From CAG-791 sp003447895 (GTDB lineage: Bacteria > Bacillota > Clostridia > Lachnospirales > Lachnospiraceae), in the NCBI GenBank assembly GCA_946620035.1, contig CAMOMX010000018.1, positions 1-30,732 of the forward strand: a stretch of DNA of 30,732 bases, read 5' to 3'. Position 1 is the stretch's first letter, and each line of letters opens with the position of its first letter. A program made the translations under genes and the position numbers. The notes under the pieces are model-generated. The model was not told the DNA's origin. It was given only the letters and a program-made list of their open reading frames with translations, and searched no databases. This document shows, in pieces, positions 1-7,801 of the stretch.

Positions 1-167
1 TTTTTCTCTACAGTACCCAACCGGACGCCAATTGCAGAATTTCCTTGAAAACAATGTCTTAATCCCACAGGTTTTGTGATTGGCCCGTCTTTATCAGAAG
101 CTCTGTAAAACTCCGCGAAATAAGATACCTTCTCCCCGGCCCATCCTTGCCCTGCCCACAGAATCTG

Positions 168-202
168 AAAAGGCTGCCACACCATTGTCTGATGTGACAG
201 CC
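168..202 (-). terminator. Intrinsic terminator after the PBP gene
   Basis: On the minus strand the arms GGCTGTCACA and TGTGGCAGCC form a 10-bp stem (one G-U pair) around an 11-nt loop, followed directly by TTTT. It lies about 10 nt past the stop codon of the penicillin-binding protein gene, as expected for its terminator. There is no T run on the plus-strand side. Positions 1-167 hold no gene that I can support. Confidence 0.7.
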
Positions 203-211
203 CCAACACTC

Positions 212-2731
212 TTACTCCGCAGCTTTCTTTTTCTTGGCTTCCTCGGCCGCTTTCTTCTTCTTGGCCGCTTCCGCCGCTTTCTTCTTGGCCTCTGCCGCCT
301 TCTTCTTCTCTTCTTCTTCCTGGCGTCTGCGCTCCTCTTCCTGTCTGCGCTTCTCCTCCAGGTACTCCTCATAGTGGTAGGAGCAGTAATCGTCGTCATC
401 GTACGTCGTATCTTCGTCAAAATACTCCGTCACCGCGGGACAGATTCCTCCGAACGGTGTCTGACCGGATACTTTACATACTGTGCGCCTTATGATTCCG
501 TCGGGCTCCTCGAAGTCTTCCCACTCCTGGTTGCCCGGAAGTTCCTGCATGACCTCTCTCCAGATCGTCTTGGCAAGGCCCTGCTCCTCGGAAGTCGTCA
601 GGTCGATATTGTTGTCATAGCCCGACCAGACAGTTGCAGTATATCTGGGGGTGTAGCCGCAGAACCACACGTCATTCTCATCCGAAGTTGTACCGGTCTT
701 GCCCGCTGTCTGCGTGCTTCCGAAATCGGCGCTGCGACCCGTTCCCTCAGTCATGACATCTTCCATGGCGGAGGTGAGAAGCCACGCTGCCTTCTCATTG
801 ATGACTCTTCTGGATTCCGCTGTCTTCTCGCTGTCCAGAAGGACATTTCCTTCGTGATCGTATACCTTGGTATACATCTTGGGTTCCACATAGACGCCGC
901 CGTTCGCGATTGCCGCGTAAGCCGCGTTCAGCTCAATGTTCTTGACGCCGTATGTGATACCGCCCAGTGCGATGGTCTGGTTGACATCCGTGAAGGTGTC
1001 GCCTCCGATCTCGACTCCGTCGACAAGGGTTGAGATTCCGAATTTCTGAGCATAATCGTAGCCGACTCTGGGACCGAGTTCAGTCAATACTTTGACCGTG
1101 ACGATGTTCATGGACTGGACAATACCCTGGCGGATCGTGGACAGGCCTCTGTAGCCCTTGTACCAGTTGCGGATCGGAATCCCGCTCTCGTAGTCGTAGG
1201 GCTCGTCGACCTCTGAGGAGGCCAGCGTGAACTCTCCGGTATCCAGCGCGGGCGCGTAGGTCGTAAGGATCTTGAATGTCGATCCGGGCTGCCTGAGTGT
1301 ATCGGTTGCCCTGTTCAGAGTTCGGTTTGCGTTCTTGTCGCCGCGGCCGCCGACCATGGCCAGAACATGGCCGTTGGACTGGTCTTCCACGGTGAGAGAG
1401 ATCTCAGGCTGAGGCGCAAGGCTTATATTCTCTGTATATTTCTGCTTATCGGGGTTCTTGATGACTGCGTTCCGGTAGTCCTCGATATCGCTTCGTGCAT
1501 TCTCCTCCGAGTCGTACATAAGATCAGCATCCCAGTCCTGCTCAGCGAGCCAGTTAGCCAGAGAGTTGCTGTCATAGTTGGACGTCGTTCCGTCCTCGTT
1601 GATGACCGAGAGCTTGTAGCTCAGGATGTACTTGACATCCTCCGGATAGTTGCCGGAGTCCTCGCTGCACTCCTCGTCGCAGATCGCCTGGATCTCGGGA
1701 TCCAGGGTGGAGTAGATCTTGAGTCCGCCGCTGTAGAGAAGGGCATAGGCCTCTTCCTCCGTCTTTCCGGCGTCGTCCTGCAGGTCCTGCAGGATCTGTG
1801 TCTGGAGTGCGTCGACAAAGTAGGAGTTGATCCGGTTATCCTCCACCTGCTTCTTGATATTGACTTCCTGGATCCTGGAGTAGACGTCGTCCGCCTTGGC
1901 CTCCTCGAGCTGTTCCTGATTGAGATAACCCTGGTTCAGCATGTATTGCAAAACAACATCGCGTCTCTGGGCATTCTGCTCGGGGTAGATGATCGGGTCA
2001 AACTGAGTGGGGTTCTGCGGGATACTGGCAATGACCGCGCACTCGGAGATCGTCAGCTCGTTGCAGTGCTTGTCAAAATATCGCTGGGACGCCGCTTCTA
2101 CGCCGAGCGTTCCGTGCCCCAGGTTGATCGTATTGAGATAGTTGAGAAGGATCGTGTCCTTGCTCATGGTCTTCTCAAGCTCGATTGCCAGGTACTGCTC
2201 CTGGAGCTTTCTCTTAATTCTCTCCACCTTGGTCTCATTGGTCCACTCGGTGAATACGTTGTTCTTGATCAGCTGCTGTGTGATCGTACTGGCGCCCTCT
2301 GAAAAGTTGCCGGTCGTAAGACCGATCACGGCCGCGCGCAGGATACCGGGCGCGTCGATGCCGTTGTGTTCATAGAATCTTTCATCCTCGATCGCTACAA
2401 ACGCATGGGCAAGGTCGTCTGTGATCATATCTCCGGATACCGGAATACGGTTGGAATCCGCCGAGACGAGCTTTGCGATCTGCGATTCCTTCGCGTCATA
2501 TACAAAGGAAGAAAATCCCTTGGGACTGACATCGATGACTGTCTTTCCGGGGGAACTGTCTATGACGCTTCGGAAAATGCCGACCCCAAGACCGGCTGCC
2601 ACAAGGCACAGACCGATGACTCCCACCAGAAGAAGCTGCCCGGCACCGAGAAGAAACTTCTTGATCCGTTTGCGGCTCTTGGTGGCAAGATAGTCCTGCC
2701 TGTTTCTGATCCCTCTTCTGCCATAATTCAT
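212..2731 (-). CDS. Class A penicillin-binding protein (PBP1A-type, bifunctional)
   Basis: Membrane-anchored peptidoglycan synthase of 839 residues. After a basic N-terminus there is one transmembrane segment (about 25-52). The GT51 glycosyltransferase domain shows EDERFYEHNG (about 115) and GASTITQQ (about 146). The transpeptidase domain shows all three penicillin-binding motifs: STFK (Ser about 484), SMN (about 540) and KTGT (about 678). By family knowledge it polymerises glycan strands from lipid II and cross-links the stem peptides outside the membrane. The C-terminus ends in about 45 residues rich in Lys, Glu and Ala, with KKKAAE-like repeats. The start chosen is the ATG of MNYGRRG, which has AAAGGA and CAGG upstream. 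An in-frame ATG 141 nt upstream lies only 4 nt from a TATAAT, so it would barely be transcribed. The gene diverges from the NAGPA gene. Confidence 0.95.
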   Translation of the reverse strand: MNYGRRGIRNRQDYLATKSRKRIKKFLLGAGQLLLVGVIGLCLVAAGLGVGIFRSVIDSSPGKTVIDVSPKGFSSFVYDAKESQIAKLVSADSNRIPVSGDMITDDLAHAFVAIEDERFYEHNGIDAPGILRAAVIGLTTGNFSEGASTITQQLIKNNVFTEWTNETKVERIKRKLQEQYLAIELEKTMSKDTILLNYLNTINLGHGTLGVEAASQRYFDKHCNELTISECAVIASIPQNPTQFDPIIYPEQNAQRRDVVLQYMLNQGYLNQEQLEEAKADDVYSRIQEVNIKKQVEDNRINSYFVDALQTQILQDLQDDAGKTEEEAYALLYSGGLKIYSTLDPEIQAICDEECSEDSGNYPEDVKYILSYKLSVINEDGTTSNYDSNSLANWLAEQDWDADLMYDSEENARSDIEDYRNAVIKNPDKQKYTENISLAPQPEISLTVEDQSNGHVLAMVGGRGDKNANRTLNRATDTLRQPGSTFKILTTYAPALDTGEFTLASSEVDEPYDYESGIPIRNWYKGYRGLSTIRQGIVQSMNIVTVKVLTELGPRVGYDYAQKFGISTLVDGVEIGGDTFTDVNQTIALGGITYGVKNIELNAAYAAIANGGVYVEPKMYTKVYDHEGNVLLDSEKTAESRRVINEKAAWLLTSAMEDVMTEGTGRSADFGSTQTAGKTGTTSDENDVWFCGYTPRYTATVWSGYDNNIDLTTSEEQGLAKTIWREVMQELPGNQEWEDFEEPDGIIRRTVCKVSGQTPFGGICPAVTEYFDEDTTYDDDDYCSYHYEEYLEEKRRQEEERRRQEEEEKKKAAEAKKKAAEAAKKKKAAEEAKKKKAAE

Positions 2732-2759
2732 ATTATGAACCTGTTCCTTTCTAAAGTAA

Positions 2760-2776
2760 GGCTCGCCATGCGAGCC
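2760..2776 (-). other. Leader hairpin just upstream of the PBP ribosome binding site
   Basis: GGCTCGC and GCGAGCC form a perfect 7-bp stem with a 3-nt loop in the predicted 5' leader (about 137 nt) of the PBP mRNA. It ends about 8 nt before the AAAGGA element. It could affect translation initiation or mRNA stability. No T run follows, so it is not a terminator. The role is inferred. Confidence 0.4.
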
Positions 2777-2875
2777 GCTGCGCCGCGCGCGGACTGCCTG
2801 TGGGTAAGATGTATTCTCCGCACGTGGGTGCATCGTAAACGCGGCGGGACACCGGTCCGCCGAGTTCATCACTGT

Positions 2876-2881
2876 ATTATA
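2876..2881 (-). promoter_or_regulatory. -10 element of the PBP promoter
   Basis: A perfect TATAAT lies on the minus strand, preceded by TGC, which is close to an extended -10. The -35 region at 17-nt spacing (TTTATT) is weak. The predicted transcript starts near 2868, inside the longest possible PBP reading frame, which supports the downstream start at 2731. Confidence 0.5.
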
Positions 2882-2930
2882 GCAAAAGAATCCCGCGTAA
2901 TAAAGGACTTCACAGAATTGTCATTTTATT

Positions 2931-2962
2931 TTGACCCTCTTTTGAGCTAAATGAGCTATAAT
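2931..2962 (+). promoter_or_regulatory. Candidate promoter of the NAGPA gene
   Basis: TTGACC (2931-2936) and a perfect TATAAT (2957-2962) lie on the plus strand. The spacer is 20 nt, longer than ideal, so only the -10 element is convincing. If it is used, transcription begins near 2969, after the ATG at 2961. Translation would then begin at a later codon such as 3018. Confidence 0.4.
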
Positions 2963-3017
2963 GATAAACGCTTGTAAGGCAAAAGACAGCATTGTAAAAC
3001 ACACAGACTATATAAAT

Positions 3018-4097
3018 ATGAAACAAAGAGACACATCACACGATACAAATTCCGCGGACTTCATTCGAAAGTTTCGCCACATATGGAAGATCACGGCCGC
3101 GCTGATCATCCTGCTCTATGCAGGGTGGTCCCTTTTGGATGCCTTCGTGATCCCCCACAATATTATCACGGCGGACGATGAGTCCCGCATCTCCGCCGGA
3201 CGACACAGCAGGTCCGGCGAGGCATCCCGTCGCGAAAGGGGTGTTCCGTCAGAAGAAGCATCCCCGGCATCTGAGGAAGAAGCATCTCCGGCGTCTGAAG
3301 AAGAAGCATCCCCGGATCCGTCCGGTCAAACGGAGTCCGACGATATTTTGACCGAGCCGGTCATCACGGGCAATTCCTATAAAGACGGCAGAATTTCCAT
3401 CGAGATCCGCACAATGCGCACGCTGGATACGGATGTCTACATCGCGGACATTATCCTCGAAGATCCGTCCTGCCTCAGGACTGCGCTGGCGGAGGATTCC
3501 TTTGGCCGCAATCTGACTGAGACAACCTCTTCCATGGCCGCAAGGAACAATGCGATCCTGGCCATCAACGGCGATTATTACGGCTTCCGGGATACCGGCT
3601 ATGTCATGAGGGACAGCTATCTCTACCGGGATGTCCCGGCCCGCGACCCGCAGCAGGAAGACCTGGTGCGCTATCCCGACGGCTCCTTCGAGATCGTCAG
3701 GGAGGCGGATGTGACTGCCCGGCAGCTCAAGGACAGCGGCGCTGTCGACATCTTCTCATTTGGTCCCGGGCTCATCATCGATGGGGAAGTTTCCGTAAAC
3801 GCAGGCGACGAAGTTGAGCGCGCCCAGGTGACCAACCCCCGCACGGCGATCGGCGTTATATCCCCTCTTCATTACCTTTTCCTTGTCTCCGACGGGAGGA
3901 CCAAAGAGAGCACAGGTCTGTCTCTTCTTGAACTCGCAGAGCTCATGAAGGAGCTGGGCTGCGAGAGCGCTTACAATCTCGACGGCGGCGGCTCCTCCAC
4001 CATCTGGTTTAACGGGAGGGTCCTCAACAGGCCCACCACATTCGGCGATGCGATCGCGGAAAGGAGTTTAAGTGATATCCTCTATATTGGTCAGTAA
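3018..4097 (+). CDS. Phosphodiester glycosidase (NAGPA) domain protein, membrane-anchored
   Basis: A protein of 359 residues. It has a basic N-terminus, one transmembrane segment (about 24-43), and an acidic Ser/Pro linker with an EEASPASE repeat. A C-terminal NAGPA domain follows, with INGDYYGF (about 183), NPRTAIG (about 273) and NLDGGGSS (about 320), all hallmarks of this family. Members are related to the enzyme that removes GlcNAc from phosphodiester-linked glycans. In bacteria they are thought to trim cell-surface or exopolysaccharide phosphodiesters, but the substrate here is unknown. It should act outside the membrane. The start is uncertain: an ATG at 2961 gives 19 more residues but overlaps the -10 box, and neither start has a clear Shine-Dalgarno. 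The next gene begins inside its 3' end. Confidence 0.85.
   Translation: MKQRDTSHDTNSADFIRKFRHIWKITAALIILLYAGWSLLDAFVIPHNIITADDESRISAGRHSRSGEASRRERGVPSEEASPASEEEASPASEEEASPDPSGQTESDDILTEPVITGNSYKDGRISIEIRTMRTLDTDVYIADIILEDPSCLRTALAEDSFGRNLTETTSSMAARNNAILAINGDYYGFRDTGYVMRDSYLYRDVPARDPQQEDLVRYPDGSFEIVREADVTARQLKDSGAVDIFSFGPGLIIDGEVSVNAGDEVERAQVTNPRTAIGVISPLHYLFLVSDGRTKESTGLSLLELAELMKELGCESAYNLDGGGSSTIWFNGRVLNRPTTFGDAIAERSLSDILYIGQ
3252..3314 (+). repeat. 24-bp in-frame tandem repeat (EEASPASE linker)
   Basis: Two full 24-nt units (3252-3275, 3276-3299) and a 15-nt partial third encode EEASPASE, EEASPASE and EEASP. Differences are mostly synonymous third-position changes. It makes a flexible acidic spacer between the membrane anchor and the NAGPA domain, and may vary in length between strains. 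Confidence 0.8.
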
Positions 4098-4491
4098 CCG
4101 GAACAGGCGCGAGATCCGCTCCTTCTTCAGAAATTCGGTGGGGGCGAGCCTCTTCTGCCTGATCTTCTCTATAATCTACTACCGGTTCTCCCACGGCGTG
4201 CACTCGCCGTTTATGACCTGCCTCTTTGCATGGCCTCTGCTTCTTAGTGCCCTTCCCGCGGGAATCTGTCTGCTGGTCCGCTTCCTCCCGGGCCCGAGCG
4301 TACTTTCTTCGCTTTTGTGGGCCACAGGGACTGCGGCTGTCACAGTGAGCAGCATGCTCCGCGGCATCTTTGAGATTGCGGGCAACTCGTCGGTCTATCA
4401 GCCCTATCTGATGGCCGCCGGCTTTGCTTTTTTGGCCGCAGGTTTTGCCGCCTACCTGGCCGGCATCCTGATTCTTTGGAAAAATCGGTAA
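4072..4491 (+). CDS. Small integral membrane protein, unknown function
   Basis: A protein of 139 residues with about four hydrophobic segments (near 24-40, 50-70, 76-98 and 112-134), ending in a short basic tail. I do not recognise the family. The start is a GTG with AAGGAG 5 nt upstream, inside the 3' end of the NAGPA gene (26-nt overlap). The two are therefore probably co-transcribed and translationally coupled, and the protein may serve the same surface-glycan process. An AT-rich stretch of about 90 nt follows before the next promoter. Confidence 0.75.
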   Translation: MISSILVSNRNRREIRSFFRNSVGASLFCLIFSIIYYRFSHGVHSPFMTCLFAWPLLLSALPAGICLLVRFLPGPSVLSSLLWATGTAAVTVSSMLRGIFEIAGNSSVYQPYLMAAGFAFLAAGFAAYLAGILILWKNR

Positions 4492-4537
4492 ATTAAAACA
4501 TTTTTCTTAAATTTCATAATTATTTTTTAATTTTTAG

Positions 4538-4566
4538 TTAACATTTTTGTAACTTTATGTTATCCT
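4538..4566 (+). promoter_or_regulatory. Promoter of the MBL/P60 surface protein gene
   Basis: TTAACA (4538-4543), a 17-nt spacer and TATCCT (4561-4566) lie in a strongly AT-rich stretch. Five of six -35 and four of six -10 bases match the SigA consensus. The predicted transcript has a leader of roughly 65 nt before the ATG at 4640. Confidence 0.5.
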
Positions 4567-4639
4567 TTATCTGTCGCAAACTAATTAGGATTCTAAGCAG
4601 CTTTTTGGTCCAATTCGTAACAGGCAGACAGGGGTAGTT

Positions 4640-7471
4640 ATGTTCTCATTCATATCAACAGTCGAAAAAAGCCATTGCAGTCGTTTCCGACACTGCATCG
4701 TCAGTGTATTCTTTATTCTTCTCTTCGCTTTCAGTTCCGTCACACCGGTCCTTCGCACAGAGGCCGCAAGCGGAAACATGCAGATCACACCGATCGATTA
4801 CGGACACGCGGATGTCTGGGGTGACTGCACACTTCTTACCAGCGGCGGGAAAACGCTCCTCATGGATACGTGTCTCAGAGACAAATATGACACTCTGATC
4901 AACTATCTGGACGATCATCATTTCTACAATTTTGATATTTATCTCTCCCATTATCATTACGATCATATGGCACAGATCCCGACGATCATCAACGATGACC
5001 GCTTTAAGATCAGCAAGGTCTATCTTCCCGACCCCGGCTATATTAAGAACGTCGCTTCCAAGAGCGGTTACATCCGGGAAATGCTAAACGGCTACAACGG
5101 GATCGTCAATGCCGCCAACAACAACGGCGTCAAGATCGTGTACCTCAAGAAGGGATCCACCTTCACCGTCGGAAGTGCCAAAGTCAGGATTCTGTGGGGC
5201 TGCACCTACAAGGGAAACGGCTATAACGCCAATTACATCAACAACAACTCCCTTGTCGCCAAGGTCACATCGGGCACCGTCTCCTATCTCACCTGCGGTG
5301 ATATCGAAAAAGAGACCGAGGATCAGATCGTAAAGAGCGGCATCAATATCAAGGCCGATATCTTTAAATTCAACCACCACGGCGGAAGCACCAGTAATAC
5401 CAAGGCGTTTGTCAAGAAGGTCAACCCTTCTTTCGCTTACTACAACTGGTTAGGCGACAGCCCCTCTTCTTTTGGAGGCGGCTGGGTACAGACTCCGATC
5501 AACAACCTCAAGGACATATGCAACATCTACAGCTCCCGCTATAACGGCATGATCACATTCAGTGTCAAGGCGGGACACATCAGCGTCGCCGGTGAGCGCA
5601 ACATGCGCACAGTCACTGCCAATATCAAGGACAGCAGCGGAAATATTGTAAACAAGGTTGCCTATCAGTTCAATAACGCCCTGGATTATCACATTACCGC
5701 AGCTATGAAGAAGACGGCGGCAACCGTCGCTGTGGCCGATTCCACCACGGCTCTCCCGAAGCGGTACAGATTCACCGAGAAATTTGTAAAGACATCGGAG
5801 GGTTACAAGTATCGAAAGACCGACGGAACCTACATCACCAACAGGATGCAGAAGATCGACGGCTATACTTACTATTTTGACAAGAACGGAATCCGCCAGA
5901 CAGGCTTTCAGACGATCAACAAGAAGACCTACTACTTCGATCCGGAAGGAAAAATGCTCCTTCGCTGGAAGAGAGTAGACGGAAAGAAGTATCTGTTCGA
6001 CCCGGTGGACGGCCACATGCACACCGGCTGGGAATGGGTGGAAGAAAAGGACGGATGGTACTATCTGCACCCGACAAAGGGATACCTGGTTGAGGGCTGG
6101 CAGAAAATTGACGGCAAGAAATACTACTTCACCAAGGAAGAGTTCTATGCCAAGACCGGCTGGCAGACCATCGGCGGAAAGCGCTACTACTTCGATCCCC
6201 AGAACGCCCACATGATCACCGGCTGGAAGAAGATCGGCTCCAAAACTTACTATTTTGGCACAAACGGCGTGATGGTGACAGGAACCAGGACGATTGCCGG
6301 AAAGACCTATACCTTCAACAGCAAAGGTCAGCTGAACGGCACTGCGCCGGCGACGGCGGCGAGCGACTCGGGCAAAGTCTCCTCGCAGGAATCCGAGAAC
6401 AGGATCATCTGGAACAACCGCTCGATCCTGACCTCCGCAGTGACAAGTACCTGGGACAAGGGAACGGACAGCGATCTTGTCCACGATCACACAACTGTAA
6501 GAAACACTACGTTCGTAAACGATATGCTGGCCTATGCCACCTACTTCGTAGACAAGATCGATTACGCCTCCTCGGTGACCAACAACGATCCCAACGGGCT
6601 TCGCTTCAGGCACCTCAAGGTCGGCGGCAAGACGGACTGCTCCTGGTTTGTATACCACGTCCTTCACAAATACGGTCTCGTGGAAGACTTCGTCCACTCC
6701 TATGAGTGGGGCAACAAGCCGTCTACTTATCCCGGCGGCGTCAATATCGGAACGGACGTCAGCAAGGCTTCTCCCGGAGACGTCCTGTGCACAGGCAAGG
6801 GAACCGCGAGCAGCAACAGCCATGTCATGCTCTATCTCGGAAACGGCAAGGTTGTTGAGTGCTGTGCCGGCATCGGCGTCGTCCTCAATGACGCGCCCCG
6901 CACGGTCAGACAGATCGTCCACTTCAGCTGCCTGCCCAACAACAACGCGGCGGCCTACCAGCCTTCCCAGAAGGGCTCCTGGTCCAAGACGGGCAGCGGC
7001 TACAAATTTAAGTCGGGAAGCTCCTACCTGGCGAACCGCTTCCAGAACATCGACGGGAATATCTACTATTTCGATGCGAACGGGATCCGCGCGACAGGCT
7101 GGCAGACCATCCAGGGCAAGAAGTACTACTTCACAAGTGAAGGCAAGATGCTCCTTCGCTGGAAGAGGATCAACAACAAGAAGTACTATTTTGACCCCCT
7201 CACCGGCTATATGCACACCGGCTGGGAATATGTCAAGGATCAGAAGAAGTGGTATTATCTGAGCCCCGCCAAAGGTTACCTCGTGGAGGGCTGGCAGACC
7301 ATCGACGGCAAGAAGTACTACTTCACGAAGAAGGATTTCTATGCCAAGACCGGCTGGCAGACCATCGGCGGCAAGAAATATTACTTCGCGTCCGACTGCC
7401 ACATGGTGACCGGAAGAGTCACGATCGGCGGCAAGACCTATAACTTCGGTACGGATGGCGTGCTGAAGTAA
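4640..7471 (+). CDS. Secreted MBL-fold hydrolase with cell-wall-binding repeats and an NlpC/P60-like domain
   Basis: A 943-residue multidomain surface protein. Residues 1-43 form a signal peptide (likely cleavage near RTEA/ASG). The MBL domain (about 47-330) resembles the ComEC-type domain: HYHYDH at 104-109, GD at 220-221 and NHHGGS at 245-250 supply metal ligands. A first block of about 20-residue GWQTIGGKKYYF-type repeats covers about 383-565. An NlpC/P60-like domain follows (about 600-765), with Cys667 in TDCSWFVYHV and His728 in SNSHVMLYLGNGK. A second repeat block (about 783-943) closely copies the first. The repeats should hold it on the wall. The P60-like part may cleave peptidoglycan peptides, and the MBL substrate is unknown. 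AGGGG precedes the ATG. A paralogue without the P60-like domain lies at 24697-26391. Confidence 0.9.
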   Translation: MFSFISTVEKSHCSRFRHCIVSVFFILLFAFSSVTPVLRTEAASGNMQITPIDYGHADVWGDCTLLTSGGKTLLMDTCLRDKYDTLINYLDDHHFYNFDIYLSHYHYDHMAQIPTIINDDRFKISKVYLPDPGYIKNVASKSGYIREMLNGYNGIVNAANNNGVKIVYLKKGSTFTVGSAKVRILWGCTYKGNGYNANYINNNSLVAKVTSGTVSYLTCGDIEKETEDQIVKSGINIKADIFKFNHHGGSTSNTKAFVKKVNPSFAYYNWLGDSPSSFGGGWVQTPINNLKDICNIYSSRYNGMITFSVKAGHISVAGERNMRTVTANIKDSSGNIVNKVAYQFNNALDYHITAAMKKTAATVAVADSTTALPKRYRFTEKFVKTSEGYKYRKTDGTYITNRMQKIDGYTYYFDKNGIRQTGFQTINKKTYYFDPEGKMLLRWKRVDGKKYLFDPVDGHMHTGWEWVEEKDGWYYLHPTKGYLVEGWQKIDGKKYYFTKEEFYAKTGWQTIGGKRYYFDPQNAHMITGWKKIGSKTYYFGTNGVMVTGTRTIAGKTYTFNSKGQLNGTAPATAASDSGKVSSQESENRIIWNNRSILTSAVTSTWDKGTDSDLVHDHTTVRNTTFVNDMLAYATYFVDKIDYASSVTNNDPNGLRFRHLKVGGKTDCSWFVYHVLHKYGLVEDFVHSYEWGNKPSTYPGGVNIGTDVSKASPGDVLCTGKGTASSNSHVMLYLGNGKVVECCAGIGVVLNDAPRTVRQIVHFSCLPNNNAAAYQPSQKGSWSKTGSGYKFKSGSSYLANRFQNIDGNIYYFDANGIRATGWQTIQGKKYYFTSEGKMLLRWKRINNKKYYFDPLTGYMHTGWEYVKDQKKWYYLSPAKGYLVEGWQTIDGKKYYFTKKDFYAKTGWQTIGGKKYYFASDCHMVTGRVTIGGKTYNFGTDGVLK

Positions 7472-7487
7472 AGTTAATAAAAACTTA

Positions 7488-7555
7488 ATGGTGCCAGGCA
7501 CTATAAACTTTTTATAAACTATCGTTTATAGAAAGTTTATAGTGCCTGGCACCAT
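7488..7555. repeat. 68-nt near-perfect hairpin, REP-like, GGTGCCAGGCAC core
   Basis: The 24-nt outer arms (7488-7511 and 7532-7555) are perfect inverted copies. Past a single T/G position, a further 7-bp perfect inverted repeat closes on the 4-nt loop TATC, giving a 32-bp stem. It lies between the converging MBL/P60 gene and the small gene after sigH, where it can end transcription from both sides. The outer core ATGGTGCCAGGCAC recurs twice at 27120-27197, so this is a dispersed family and not just a local terminator. Confidence 0.85.
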
Positions 7556-7561
7556 GAATTA

Positions 7562-7798
7562 TCAATTCCCCTTCAGGTTCTTCAGAATGTTGATCGTCTC
7601 GACATCCTCCGGCGTGACCCTGATATTGGTCACCGATGTCTTTCCCTCCACATCCGTCACCCGAAGCTCCATGATCATGCCGGGCTGCAGGCCGTCTCTT
7701 CCCACGGCTCTCACAAAGTCGATCACTCTCGGATGCTGGTCCTTAAATATTCTCCATCGCTCCGCCAGCTGCATCAGTTGTTTGGGATTCATTGCCAT
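7562..7798 (-). CDS. Small conserved protein downstream of sigH, unknown function
   Basis: A soluble 78-residue protein with no signal peptide or membrane segment. The N-terminal half is probably helical (KQLMQLAERWRIFKDQHPRV) and the C-terminal half has alternating strands and charges. I do not recognise a domain. The ATG has GGAGG 9 nt upstream and begins 3 nt after the sigH stop codon, so it is the last gene of the ispF-sigH operon and is probably translationally coupled to sigH. The tight spacing and clean RBS argue for a real gene. Confidence 0.75.
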   Translation of the reverse strand: MAMNPKQLMQLAERWRIFKDQHPRVIDFVRAVGRDGLQPGMIMELRVTDVEGKTSVTNIRVTPEDVETINILKNLKGN

Positions 7799-7801
7799 CT
7801 G

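Noticed and set aside
5450..7501. Long open frame (683 codons) on the minus strand opposite the MBL/P60 gene
   Set aside because: It mirrors a well-supported multidomain gene and has low-complexity sequence without domains. It follows from the codon use of the real gene.
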